64,000 nucleotides of DNA, from NCBI RefSeq assembly GCF_000802225.1, contig NZ_JTDI01000005.1, forward strand, positions 62,001-126,000. Reading direction: 5' to 3'. Of the stretch, positions 34,358 through 43,103 are shown one piece after another (the stretch's first letter is position 1; each line of letters opens with the position of its first letter). This stretch comes from Novosphingobium malaysiense (lineage in GTDB: Bacteria > Pseudomonadota > Alphaproteobacteria > Sphingomonadales > Sphingomonadaceae). The position numbers and the translations under genes are program-made. Below the pieces are notes generated by a model. It did no database searches and was not told the DNA's origin. It saw only the letters and a list, made by a program, of their open reading frames with translations.

Positions 34358-35361
34358 GCGGCCAGGGACCGGGGAACGAGGCGGAAGCCTTCCAGCGCAT
34401 AGCGGGGGGGCGGCTCGCGTTCGAGGCGGGCGCTGCATGCGGCGAAGCCTTCGGCCAGGGTCTCCTGCTGGGCGCGCCACCAGGGCCCGGTCCCGCCGGA
34501 AGCGTAGAATTCGAAGCAGAGGCGCAAGTGTCGCCGCATGGACGCTGTCATCATGGCCCGATAGTGGCCGAGGAGCGCCTCTGGCTCTTCCCCTTCGCGA
34601 TAGGCAACGGCGATGGCCGAAACCAGGATGGCCTGCCGCACGGCCAATGCCGTGCCGTCGCCGCAGATCGGATCGAAAGCCATGGAGGCAGAGCCGCAGG
34701 CCAGCTGGCCATTCCGGGCCATGGTGCGCAACATGCGGGGCGTGGTGTCGAATTGCGCGGCCTTGCCCGCATCGAGGATGATGCGCGGGGCGAGGTGGCG
34801 GCTTTGATCCAGCAGTTGGGCGCAAGGGGCGCCGATCGCAAGTAGCCAGCCGCTATCGGCGCTGGAGGGTATCATGAACAGCCAGCCCTCCTCCACCGCC
34901 TCTACCCAGCAGGCATCGGCATCGCCGGCGTCGAGCAGGCGCACCGGCGCGGTTTCGCCGGCCCTGTCGCCGAAGCGCACCAGTCCGTCGTCGGGTTCGG
35001 TACGCAGGGTGGTGATGGTCATTTCCACGTCTCCCGCGGCGAGGTCCGCGTAGCGGGCCTGGCCGGACGGTGCGAAGTCCAGATCACCGGCACCGAGCAT
35101 CACGGCATGGTGCGGAAGTTCCACCGGCTCCTGCCCGCCCCATGCGACGATACGGCGGGTTATGCGGGGCCTGTCGGAGAACAATGCGGGCAGATCGAGG
35201 CAGTCCCGCAGCAATGCGCGCGCCGGATCGCTCAGCATGAGGGCGGGTATCGAAACGCGCGGATGGGGGGAGCGCTGAAGAATGGCCCCTTCCTTGGTCA
35301 GAAGGTGGTCGCAGCACGCCGCCGCGACGCCGCCTCCGATGATCTCCACCGTCCAGTGCAC
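34354..35361 (-). CDS. qhpG: FAD-dependent monooxygenase for CTQ cofactor formation
   Basis: 335 residues from a GTG at 35361, two bases before the qhpB stop; the ribosome site is weak, so coupling to qhpB translation is likely. The N-terminus VEIIGGGVAAACC is a variant FAD GxGxxG motif, and GDGTALAVRQAILV near residue 250 fits the second FAD motif (GDG/GDAA type) of halogenase/GMC-like monooxygenases. Known QhpG hydroxylates the tryptophan of crosslinked QhpC to start cysteine tryptophylquinone formation. A FAD-dependent halogenase is the alternative by fold but not by context. Confidence 0.8.
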   Translation of the reverse strand: MHWTVEIIGGGVAAACCDHLLTKEGAILQRSPHPRVSIPALMLSDPARALLRDCLDLPALFSDRPRITRRIVAWGGQEPVELPHHAVMLGAGDLDFAPSGQARYADLAAGDVEMTITTLRTEPDDGLVRFGDRAGETAPVRLLDAGDADACWVEAVEEGWLFMIPSSADSGWLLAIGAPCAQLLDQSRHLAPRIILDAGKAAQFDTTPRMLRTMARNGQLACGSASMAFDPICGDGTALAVRQAILVSAIAVAYREGEEPEALLGHYRAMMTASMRRHLRLCFEFYASGGTGPWWRAQQETLAEGFAACSARLEREPPPRYALEGFRLVPRSLAA

Positions 35362-35363
35362 GC

Positions 35364-36449
35364 TCAAGGCAAGGTCAGCAGTCCGGCCATCGTGATGTCG
35401 TTCGTCAGTTCCCAATCCTGTTCGAACTTCAGGGTTTTTGCGTCGTAGACGGCGATGTCGTAACCGGCGCCGTAGATATACAGCTTCTTCCCGTCGCGCG
35501 ACATGCTGAAATAGAAGCGCGAGCGGCACGGGAACTCGGCCTTGTCGAGCGCGGTGTTGGTCGTCAGGTCGAAATGCCAGAACTCGCAGCGCTTGTTCCC
35601 GAGGTCGCCCATCACGGCGACCGTGTAGCCGTCCTTGCCATCGGGCGTCACTTCCAGCCCGGCCATCTCCTCGGGTGCGGGACCGATGGGCTCGAAGTCG
35701 AAGGTGCGGGCACTCAGATCGAACCGGGCGATGCCGAACACCTTGTTGTGGATGTAGGGATCCTCGGAATTGAATACCGAGACGTAAGTGCCCGCCTGCC
35801 GCAGCGTTTCCAGGCCGCCACCCATTCCGACGTTTTGCATCCCGGGGAAATCCGGCTTCTGCAGGTCGATCCGGTCGACGACCTTGAGGTCGGCGGTATC
35901 GACGACGAGAACCTTCTTCTGGAAGACGTAGAGGGTCTTGCCATCGGGCGCTATCGCAAGCTTGGTGCGATAGCCCGGGCTTTCGTCCTCCGGGTCGAAG
36001 TCGACCGCCTTCACGACCTCGCCGCTTTTCAGATCGACCTTCATGAAGCGCGGCTTGCTGAAGCGGTAGAGGTCCGCTTCCTTGTCGATGCGGTTGCCGA
36101 CGATGTAGAAATAGCGACCGCTCTGATCGGGAACACCGCCGCTGAAGCGGTAGCGCGTCACAGGCGTGTTGAGGCTGACGCTCGAGATGATCTTGCGGGA
36201 TGCCGCGTCCATCACTTCAATGCCGCCGGTCGTCAGCGTGGTGATGTAGATGCGCTTCCCATCTGCCGAAAACTGGATGTTCGTCGGCAGGCCGGTCTTG
36301 AGATCCACCTTCTGGACTACCTTGCCGCTGGTGTCGTCCACCATCTGGATCTGGTCGGGATAGCCGCCGAGCACGATCGTGGCAGCCTGGGTGGACGCTG
36401 CGGCGGTGGTGGCGCCGAGGGCCGCGAGTGCAAGGCGAAACATCTTCAT
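35364..36449 (-). CDS. qhpB: Quinohemoprotein amine dehydrogenase beta subunit
   Basis: 361 residues with a signal peptide ending AASTQA, then a seven-bladed beta-propeller of YVTN type: repeated strands such as DGKRIYITTLTTGGIEVMD, DGKTLYVFQKKVLVVD and DGKKLYIYGAGYDIAVYD. The beta subunit of the periplasmic heterotrimer binds the gamma subunit and helps shape the active-site cleft. Its order here (after qhpC, before qhpG) and its length, close to the family's about 340-residue mature chain, support the call. It starts 50 bases after the qhpC stop. Confidence 0.88.
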   Translation of the reverse strand: MKMFRLALAALGATTAAASTQAATIVLGGYPDQIQMVDDTSGKVVQKVDLKTGLPTNIQFSADGKRIYITTLTTGGIEVMDAASRKIISSVSLNTPVTRYRFSGGVPDQSGRYFYIVGNRIDKEADLYRFSKPRFMKVDLKSGEVVKAVDFDPEDESPGYRTKLAIAPDGKTLYVFQKKVLVVDTADLKVVDRIDLQKPDFPGMQNVGMGGGLETLRQAGTYVSVFNSEDPYIHNKVFGIARFDLSARTFDFEPIGPAPEEMAGLEVTPDGKDGYTVAVMGDLGNKRCEFWHFDLTTNTALDKAEFPCRSRFYFSMSRDGKKLYIYGAGYDIAVYDAKTLKFEQDWELTNDITMAGLLTLP

Positions 36450-36499
36450 GCTGAGGGCTCTTCCTCGAGAAATGCGTCAGGGCGGGTGAGGCGCGTCGA

Positions 36500-36832
36500 T
36501 CAGGGAAAGACCAGATCCAGGTTGCGCCAGTCCTTGGTGGCGACGGCGCAGTTGCTGGCCCAGTCGGGCGAGTAGTTGACGTGATCGGGGACCTGTACCG
36601 GCCAGAAGCAGGTGACGTAGCAGTCGTAGATGTCGCGCTCGACCGGTTGGCAGAGGCCGGCGGTGCCGCCGCCCGCATCGACTTCCCAGCCGGGCGAGAA
36701 GGACAGGGTGCAGCCCATCGGCACGTGCGGCTTGGGCGCCTGCTGCTGAAGGGCGACGACGTCCTCTTCCATCAGCGAGGCGGTCTCATCAATCCGGGCT
36801 GCCTTCCGGTTGACGGGGCGAAGATGCTTCAT
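36500..36832 (-). CDS. qhpC: Quinohemoprotein amine dehydrogenase gamma subunit (CTQ-bearing peptide)
   Basis: 110 residues; the ATG at 36832 overlaps the qhpD stop and AAAGGG is upstream. It carries a leader of about 34 residues, then the crosslinked core. Subtracting 34 places every known bond of the family: C41-E50 (Cys7-Glu16), C61-D67 (Cys27-Asp33), C75-D83 (Cys41-Asp49), and the cofactor pair C71/W77 (Cys37-Trp43). The product catalyses oxidative deamination of primary amines in the periplasm through cysteine tryptophylquinone. One extra cysteine, C94, has no assigned role. Confidence 0.93.
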   Translation of the reverse strand: MKHLRPVNRKAARIDETASLMEEDVVALQQQAPKPHVPMGCTLSFSPGWEVDAGGGTAGLCQPVERDIYDCYVTCFWPVQVPDHVNYSPDWASNCAVATKDWRNLDLVFP

Positions 36833-38295
36833 GACAAGCCCTTTCGTGATGCAAAGCGGTCCAGGAATTGGGGATTGAGCACGGAGACTGCGCCGTAGAT
36901 GCGCAGGCACGTGTCGGTCCATTCGCGGATCCAGTCGCAGTAATGGAGATTGGCGTGGCCGGTGTCGCCATAGCGCACGAAGGCCTCGTGATGGCATCCA
37001 CCCGCGCAAAGCGGTCGCGCCCAGCAGCTCTGGCACTCGTACTTGGCCTCGACGTGCCCGCGTGAGAGGAAGTCCTCGCGCTTTTCGGTGTCGATGTCGG
37101 TCGAGATATGGCCCAGCGTGTGGGTGTCGGCATCGGTGAAGCGATGGCACGGCGACAGGTCGCCCGAGGGGCTGACGCCCAGCAGACCGAGGCCGGCACC
37201 GCAGGGGTGCGACTTGTTCACGCCCTGGATCAGTTCGCCGATCGTCTCGCTGACGTTGGAGAAGCCATGCATCTCGCCGCGCAACGCATATTCGAGCCAT
37301 TCATCGGCCAGTTCATGGAACTGGCGCAGGACCTCGTCCATGCCGTTGTCGTCGATCCTATAGTCCTGCTCGCCGGAATTGGTGACGGGAGCAAAACCCA
37401 CCTCGTGAAAGCCAAGGTCTTCCTTCAGGTGGCGGAAGATCCGGATCACGTCGGTGACGCCGTCGGTCAGCGTCACGCGCGCGGTGATGGCCCGGGTCCG
37501 GTGGTTGGCGATCAGCTTGCGCAGGCGCGGCTCGATGACGGCATAGCTGCCCTTGCCCGACTTGTAGACGCGGCGCTTGTCCTGAAGATCGGGCGGACCG
37601 TCCATGCTGACGGTGACGCCGATCTCGTTGTCGGAAAGGAACGCGATGATCTCGTCGGTCAGCAGCGTGGCATTGGTCGTCAGGCTGAAGCCGATGCCGC
37701 GCCCCTGCGCCTCGGCCTGTTCGCGGGCATAGGCGACCACTTCGCGCAGCAGCGGGAAGTTCATCAGTGTTTCGCCGCCGAAGAAGGTGATGTGGACGGC
37801 CTGCCTGCCGGCGGACTTGCGCAGGAGGAAGTCGACCGAAGTCTTGGCCGTTTCCAGCGACATGAACTTGGGCTTGCCCTGCGGCGTGGCGATCTTGTCC
37901 GCCCCGAACTCGTAGCAGTAGGTGCAGGCCAGATTGCACTGGTTGGTGATGTTGAGCACCAGCGCCTGCAGCGGAAAGTCGGCCGGCGGCGCGCTGGGCG
38001 CGGGCGTGGGAGAAAGGCTGACCTTGTCGGACACGATCCCGTGCACGAACAGAAGTTCGCGGATCAGTTCCTCGGCGTCCTGGCGCGTATATCCGCTTTC
38101 CAGCAGGGCATTGACGAGTTCGCCATGGCTCAGGCTTTCGGTTTCCAGCCTGCGCAGGACGGCATGGGCACCTTCGTCGAGCGCAAAGATGGCGCCGGCG
38201 GAAACCAGATACATAAAGGGCTGATCGGCCGCGCTGAATTCATGCATTTCGCCGAGGCGGTAGTGGCCCGAGGGAATGATGGTCATATCGTTCAT
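36829..38295 (-). CDS. qhpD: Radical SAM/SPASM maturase forming QhpC thioether crosslinks
   Basis: 488 residues from the ATG at 38295, which overlaps the qhpA stop; its own stop overlaps the qhpC start. An N-terminal recognition-type domain of about 100 residues precedes the radical SAM cluster motif C120-x3-C124-x2-C127 (CNLACTYC). GGE and MDGP elements of the SAM barrel follow, and a C-terminal SPASM region with cysteines in CGAGLGLLGVSPSG, SPCHRF and CQSCWARPLCAGGC holds auxiliary [4Fe-4S] clusters. Known QhpD makes three Cys-to-Asp/Glu thioethers in QhpC in the cytoplasm. Confidence 0.92.
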   Translation of the reverse strand: MNDMTIIPSGHYRLGEMHEFSAADQPFMYLVSAGAIFALDEGAHAVLRRLETESLSHGELVNALLESGYTRQDAEELIRELLFVHGIVSDKVSLSPTPAPSAPPADFPLQALVLNITNQCNLACTYCYEFGADKIATPQGKPKFMSLETAKTSVDFLLRKSAGRQAVHITFFGGETLMNFPLLREVVAYAREQAEAQGRGIGFSLTTNATLLTDEIIAFLSDNEIGVTVSMDGPPDLQDKRRVYKSGKGSYAVIEPRLRKLIANHRTRAITARVTLTDGVTDVIRIFRHLKEDLGFHEVGFAPVTNSGEQDYRIDDNGMDEVLRQFHELADEWLEYALRGEMHGFSNVSETIGELIQGVNKSHPCGAGLGLLGVSPSGDLSPCHRFTDADTHTLGHISTDIDTEKREDFLSRGHVEAKYECQSCWARPLCAGGCHHEAFVRYGDTGHANLHYCDWIREWTDTCLRIYGAVSVLNPQFLDRFASRKGLS

Positions 38296-40139
38296 TGCGA
38301 AACCTCCGGCTGATCCCAGCGCTTGTAGGCGGGCACGGTCGTGACGAGGTAGGCCTGCGCGCTCAGCGGCTTGCCGTCCTTGCCGTTCAGTGTCTTGGCG
38401 GTCGCGACGATCCAGACTTCGCCATAGTTGTTGCGGCTGAAGCGGCGCTCCGGGTTCGGCCCCTCGACGTTCGGCGTGAAGAAGCCAGCATTGTCGAGCT
38501 GCCCGACGAACTTGATGTCGTTGTCGTACGTAACGGTCGGGAATTCCTTCATGGCCCAGTTGGCATCCACGGGCATGATGGGGAAATCGTCGTCGGTGCC
38601 AGGCTTGCCGTCCGGTCCCTTCGACCAGGCGGTGGCCTCGAATTGTTCGTAACCCTTGCCGTATTTTATGCCGCCGAGGTGGGCCAGCGCGGTCTCGGGC
38701 GTGACCTTCATGTAGTCGACGGAGCGGTAGACGGGCAGGGCCTTGGGCAGGACGGTGCCGTTGAGCGCGACGTCGTGAAGGCCGACGATGGCTTGCGGCG
38801 AAACGTCGATGGTCGCCACGGCTTCGCCGGGAGACAGCACAGTGACCTTGCGCACTGTAACCCCGCCGCCGAAGTCCAGGTCGGCCGTCGACAGGTCTGA
38901 AGGAAGCGAAGCGCCGTAAATGTGAAGGTCTGTGCCCTTTGATCCGGTCTTCACGCCCAGCGGCGAAACCGCGGCCAGCACTGGCCCCCCGGTAACACGG
39001 GTCATTGTCACGTCTACGCCGAATTCGTGATATTCGCCCCAGTACCAGCGGCCCTGGGCGCTGGACTGGTCGGGTGCGAACCACATCGTCTCGCGCAATG
39101 TGCCTGCCATGTCGTCGGGCTTGGCCGGCTGGCCGCTTCCGGTTGAAGTGCCGCGCCAGGAATAGCCCGCGTAGACGAGGCCCTTGCCCGAGCGGGTCAT
39201 GGTCTGGCCGGTTTCAAGCGAACGCAAGGTTGTGGTCGTGGTGAAGTCGTCGCCCGCCGGGGCAATCGTCATCTCGCCCACGAACCGCCCCTGTCCGCGC
39301 AGCTTGCCCGAGAGCACCCATGTGCCGGCAAGCTTCGGCGTCCGGATGCGCGGGCGCCAGTCGGCCCATGTCGCGCTGTGGAGGTTGGCCTCCTTGCTCA
39401 GCCAGTCGAGCGCGACTTCGCCGCGGGTGATCGGCTTTTTGGACGAATCCTCGGGTTCCGGCTGCCCCTCGGCCGGTTGGCTCATCTGATAGTCGGCCTG
39501 CGAGTAGAGTGCCTTGTGCATGTTTTGCAGCAAGCCCCATTCGCGGCGGCTGCGGCGCGAGGACATCGGCTGGGCAAAGGCATGGCACGATGCACAGCCA
39601 TGTTGCACCGCTTCGTTGGGAATGATCGTCTCATCCTGGATCCGGCGCTCTGTAAAGTACATGACCGGCTTGGCCTCTTCGGGCGAGAGCCCGTGCCAGG
39701 TCCCGAGGTACTTGACCACGTCGCGCGCTTCCTGCGGCGTGATGGACAGGCCATTGAGTTTGACCATGCGCTTGATCGCCTGAGACCACCCCTCGGGCGT
39801 CGCGCGGATCCACGAAATGCGCGAGAGATTGCCCTTGTCGTCAGGGGCGTGGCACGAGCCGCACTTCTCGATGGTCAACTTGTCGGTCACCGGGATGCCG
39901 GCTTCCCTTTCGATCCAGTCCGCCGGATCGAGGTCAGCCTCGTTGTCCGTCTTGACTTGCGCGACGACGATCGAAGCGGAAAGGACGCTTGTTGCCAGCA
40001 ACGGAGCCAGCACGAATTTCCGCGCACCCGCGCGACGCCAAGTGCCCGTCCGGGCGGCTCGTGCGGCCACCTCCGAGGAATGTTCGTTTGTTGTGCTGCC
40101 GCATATCTTTCCGTCCATATCCTCGTGTGAAGCGGTCAT
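38292..40139 (-). CDS. qhpA: Quinohemoprotein amine dehydrogenase alpha subunit (diheme)
   Basis: 615 residues. Two heme c sites: C93-x2-C96-H97 (CGSCH) and C182-x2-C185-H186 (CASCH), followed by beta-rich domains about as long as the family's about 60-kDa alpha chain. A hydrophobic export signal (residues 41-61) is preceded by an unusually long 40-residue basic arm; no better internal start is evident. The alpha subunit passes electrons from the gamma-subunit quinone to periplasmic cytochrome c or azurin. It is first in the operon A-D-C-B-G-F-E, with four-base overlaps linking A, D and C, driven by the promoter at 40195-40224. Confidence 0.92.
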   Translation of the reverse strand: MTASHEDMDGKICGSTTNEHSSEVAARAARTGTWRRAGARKFVLAPLLATSVLSASIVVAQVKTDNEADLDPADWIEREAGIPVTDKLTIEKCGSCHAPDDKGNLSRISWIRATPEGWSQAIKRMVKLNGLSITPQEARDVVKYLGTWHGLSPEEAKPVMYFTERRIQDETIIPNEAVQHGCASCHAFAQPMSSRRSRREWGLLQNMHKALYSQADYQMSQPAEGQPEPEDSSKKPITRGEVALDWLSKEANLHSATWADWRPRIRTPKLAGTWVLSGKLRGQGRFVGEMTIAPAGDDFTTTTTLRSLETGQTMTRSGKGLVYAGYSWRGTSTGSGQPAKPDDMAGTLRETMWFAPDQSSAQGRWYWGEYHEFGVDVTMTRVTGGPVLAAVSPLGVKTGSKGTDLHIYGASLPSDLSTADLDFGGGVTVRKVTVLSPGEAVATIDVSPQAIVGLHDVALNGTVLPKALPVYRSVDYMKVTPETALAHLGGIKYGKGYEQFEATAWSKGPDGKPGTDDDFPIMPVDANWAMKEFPTVTYDNDIKFVGQLDNAGFFTPNVEGPNPERRFSRNNYGEVWIVATAKTLNGKDGKPLSAQAYLVTTVPAYKRWDQPEVSQ

Positions 40140-40194
40140 ATTTGAAATGCCCCCAAAGACCAGAAAAACTGCGGAATCTCGATCCAGCGATTCA

Positions 40195-40224
40195 AATATA
40201 GGACGAATGTCAAAATTAGGTCAA
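40195..40224 (-). promoter_or_regulatory. qhpA promoter with embedded TAGGACG element
   Basis: On the minus strand TTGACC (40224-40219), 18 bases, then TATATT (40200-40195), a good sigma-70 promoter 55 bases before the qhpA start. On the plus strand, TCAA-ATA-TAGGACG (TAGGACG at 40199-40205) overlaps the -10 edge and spacer. The same element occurs twice before the TonB receptor. Confidence 0.55.
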
Positions 40225-40474
40225 GCGACAATTTTTGTGCGTTTGCGAAGAAGGGGCCTGGTTGCGTTCCTGCCACTCGAGGCTGCGCTGGGTATGGATT
40301 GATGTGACCTAACCTGACCTGACGAACCGCGGGCGCGCCCTTAGCTGAAACGGCAGGAGTCCGACCGATGTCGCCGCGTGGTTGCCCATTGTTTTCGCCT
40401 CGACGGCATGCGGCCAACGGTTAGGGAACGGCATGCCATGGGCTATGGCTTCGTGCGGCGGTGAACGTACGAAG
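40225..40474. other. Non-coding stretch between MFS gene and qhpA promoter
   Basis: Part of the 335-base gap between the MFS stop and the qhpA start. It holds short direct repeats of the GACCT/TGACC type near 40306-40325. Otherwise I see nothing assignable; a terminator for the MFS gene may lie here, but no clear hairpin with a T-run is visible. Confidence 0.35.
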
Positions 40475-41668
40475 CTAGGAGCGGGCGCTGAGCAAAAACT
40501 TGTCGAGTGCTTCCCGATGGATCGTCCAGGGGCGCAGCTTGAGCGACCTTGCTTCAGCGAACAGCAACAACAGGCACGCCGTGGTAATCGTCAGTACCGC
40601 GGCCACAAGCAAGCCTGTGCGCCCGAAGGTTCCCGCTGCCAGCGATCCTGTGAGAGGGCCCATGATCATGCCAAGGGCATGCGTGCAGGCAACAAAGCGG
40701 CGGAACAGGCTGCCGCGGCTGGCGGCACTGGCAAGACCGGAACTGCGCACGATGATGGCCGTCGAGCCGACATTGAGCAGAACGATGGCCACGATGAACA
40801 GCATGTCGTCCCCGCTGCGGGTGGCAGCAATCGGGGCGAGCAGCGAAATACCTGCCAGCAATCCGGTGAGCGGTGGCGGAACGACGGCCCGCTCCCGCAT
40901 GACGAGGAACGCGGTGGCTGCTCCGGCCAGCGATCCGAGCGCGACGGCCTGGCCGATGACGGCTTCCGAAATGCCTGCTTCCACGGCGAGCGCGCCGGAG
41001 AAGGTCCAGACCATCATCGTCGAGCAGATGAACAGCAAGGTAGCACCTGCCGTAGCCCAGGCGCGAAAGCTCGTCGCTTCCAGCTCCTGCGGATCAGCGG
41101 GTTCCGGACGATGTAGGCCTTGGCCTGTGGATTGCGACGAGAACATGACGAGCATCAGTGCGCCAAGCGGGGCCGCGACCAGGGCAGTGAGCGCCGTGGC
41201 CGGACCGGCGACACCGGAGATGGCCGGCAGGCCGATGGCGATGGCCGTTGAAAGCATCAACTGGCACAGGAAAACCGCGCCGTAGGCTCCATGCGGGCGA
41301 TTCATCGCCGCATTGCTCATCGCCTGTGTGTAGAGCATTCCCATCGTGGCCCCGTAAAGGGCGCGTAAGGCCAGCAAGGCCGGCAATGGCGTGGCGTGAG
41401 GCGTTGCCAGTGCGGCGATTGCCGCAAACCCTGCCGCGAGCATGAAACCAGCTTGGGGAATGCGTGCCCCCCAACGCCAGGTCAGCAACGATCCGATAGC
41501 CATGCCCGACTGCGTGGCGCTGACGACCCAGCCGTGAAATTCCGGTGCCAACCCATGGACGGAGGAGAGCAGGGTGAGGAAGACCGGATCGATGCCTGGC
41601 TGCAGGCAGCCGACACAGGCCAGAATAATGGCAGGAAGGACGAGACGTTCGCCGGACATTCGAATCAC
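40475..41668 (-). CDS. MFS transporter
   Basis: 397 residues and about twelve hydrophobic helices, with the cytoplasmic loop WRWGARIPQAG after helix 2 in place of the classical MFS loop motif. Start is either the GTG at 41668 (GGGGG seven bases upstream) or the ATG at 41659. The substrate cannot be told. It is placed between the qhp operon and a TetR on the same strand, so it could move an amine, an acid product or an unrelated compound. Confidence 0.8.
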   Translation of the reverse strand: MIRMSGERLVLPAIILACVGCLQPGIDPVFLTLLSSVHGLAPEFHGWVVSATQSGMAIGSLLTWRWGARIPQAGFMLAAGFAAIAALATPHATPLPALLALRALYGATMGMLYTQAMSNAAMNRPHGAYGAVFLCQLMLSTAIAIGLPAISGVAGPATALTALVAAPLGALMLVMFSSQSTGQGLHRPEPADPQELEATSFRAWATAGATLLFICSTMMVWTFSGALAVEAGISEAVIGQAVALGSLAGAATAFLVMRERAVVPPPLTGLLAGISLLAPIAATRSGDDMLFIVAIVLLNVGSTAIIVRSSGLASAASRGSLFRRFVACTHALGMIMGPLTGSLAAGTFGRTGLLVAAVLTITTACLLLLFAEARSLKLRPWTIHREALDKFLLSARS

Positions 41669-41736
41669 TGGACACCCCCAACAACAGTGCGACAGCGCTC
41701 AACGCGCTTAGCCCGCAGGGCACCCCTCCGATTCGA

Positions 41737-42399
41737 TCAGGATAAACGTTTTGTCAGATCGGCAATGTCACCCGGCTTTACCGTTTTGACAAGATCAATG
41801 AACCAGGACGCCGAAAGCGCCTTTATGGCGCCCATCTTGTCGTTCCATGGTTTCTGGTAGCCGAGGAAGGGGGTGGTGCCTTCCATGGAGGCGCTGATGA
41901 ACAGCGAAAGCGTGTGCACCTCGTCGCTGCTCAGGTCGGGATTGATCCGCTGGACGTACTCGCCGATCACATCGTGGACCTTTGCATAGAAGCTGTGCAC
42001 CCGATCGGCGATGAAGTCGTTGTGATTGGCCAGCGCCCAAAGCTCGGTGAACAGGTGCGTGGTTCGCTTTGAGCAGATGTCATCGAGGCAGATGACGATG
42101 ACGAGCCGGAGGCGATCTTCATCGGAGAGCTCCGGCTGGCGTACGCTCACTTCCAGCTTGGTGTTGTAGTTATCCATGATCTCGTCCAGCAGCACCTGAA
42201 CGAGCATCTCCTTTTTCGGAAAATGGTAGCTGACGTTGCCAACGCGCAGCCCGCATTCGGTCGCGATCCGGCGAACGCTGAAGGCCTCTGCCCCTTCCTC
42301 GATCAGGACATTTAGAGCAGCCTTTAGAATAGCATCGACGGTTTCGGTGCCGCGCGAATAGATTCCCGGACGCGTAGGCGCAACTTCGGTATCGGTCAT
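41737..42399 (-). CDS. TetR/AcrR family transcriptional regulator
   Basis: 220 residues. A TetR helix-turn-helix is seen in FSVRRIATECGLRVGNVSYHFPKKEMLVQVLL, with the hallmark YHFPxKEML (about residues 58-66). It is directly upstream of the MFS gene on the same strand and divergent from the cytochrome c/molybdenum hydroxylase operon at 42551. Known qhp clusters carry an AraC-type regulator (QhpR); none is present here, so this TetR is the closest candidate controller of the neighbourhood. Confidence 0.88.
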   Translation of the reverse strand: MTDTEVAPTRPGIYSRGTETVDAILKAALNVLIEEGAEAFSVRRIATECGLRVGNVSYHFPKKEMLVQVLLDEIMDNYNTKLEVSVRQPELSDEDRLRLVIVICLDDICSKRTTHLFTELWALANHNDFIADRVHSFYAKVHDVIGEYVQRINPDLSSDEVHTLSLFISASMEGTTPFLGYQKPWNDKMGAIKALSASWFIDLVKTVKPGDIADLTKRLS

Positions 42400-42550
42400 A
42401 GGGCTTGATACGCTTCAATCACTCATCGGGCCACCCCCCCCTGACATTGCGGGCCGATTGGATTGCGGACGGCAATTGCTTCTTGACGAAATCTTGATGA
42501 CTGTCCAAGTTTCAGCCCGTGCCTATATCCCCCATTCCCGAGGAGCGTTA

Positions 42551-43036
42551 ATGCCGGACAAAGTGTCCAAGCTTAGCCGTATCGTGCTCGTGGCCGCCGG
42601 ACTGCTGCCGGCAGTCCATGCCTCGTCGGCGCATGCCGATGGAGCCGAGGTCTATTCCTCGCGTTGCTCGGCATGCCACAAGGCCGACGGCGCCGGGGTC
42701 CTTGGCCAGTTTCCACGCCTCAAGGGCCGTGTCGGTCAGATTGCCACGTCGAAGGACGGGCGAAGCTACCTGATCTCGGTGCTGCTTTACGGAATTTTCG
42801 GTGCCGTCAGCGTCGATGGACGACAACTCAACGGAATGATGCCGCCAATGGGGTCGCTCAGCGATCAGGACATTGCGGACACGCTGAACTTTACCGTCGC
42901 GCTGGAAAAGCCCGGCAAGAAGATAGCGGCGTTCACCGCAGCCGAAGTCAAGCATGTGCGAAATGCGGGGCGTCTGTCCGCAGCCCAAGTGGCAAAGCAG
43001 CGGGCCGCTCTTGCTGCCAAGGGCGCAATTCCCTGA
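42551..43036 (+). CDS. Periplasmic c-type cytochrome
   Basis: 161 residues from the ATG at 42551 with GAGGAG upstream; an earlier in-frame ATG at 42458 is not supported. The signal peptide ends SSAHA; one heme site, C39-x2-C42-H43 (CSACH), and a methionine-rich MMPPMGSL region give the sixth ligand. It precedes the two molybdenum hydroxylase subunits in the same direction and most likely accepts their electrons. It could also take electrons from the amine dehydrogenase alpha subunit. Confidence 0.88.
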   Translation: MPDKVSKLSRIVLVAAGLLPAVHASSAHADGAEVYSSRCSACHKADGAGVLGQFPRLKGRVGQIATSKDGRSYLISVLLYGIFGAVSVDGRQLNGMMPPMGSLSDQDIADTLNFTVALEKPGKKIAAFTAAEVKHVRNAGRLSAAQVAKQRAALAAKGAIP

Positions 43037-43103
43037 ACCGCGGCGTGATCCAACCTTGCAAGGAAAGTTTGGCCGGGATCGGCCAATGGAGGGTAGAAAG
43101 TCG

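Noticed and set aside
34354..35361. FAD-dependent halogenase as the identity of the qhpG product
   Set aside because: The fold is related, but its position between qhpB and qhpF and the completeness of the qhp set make QhpG the better call.
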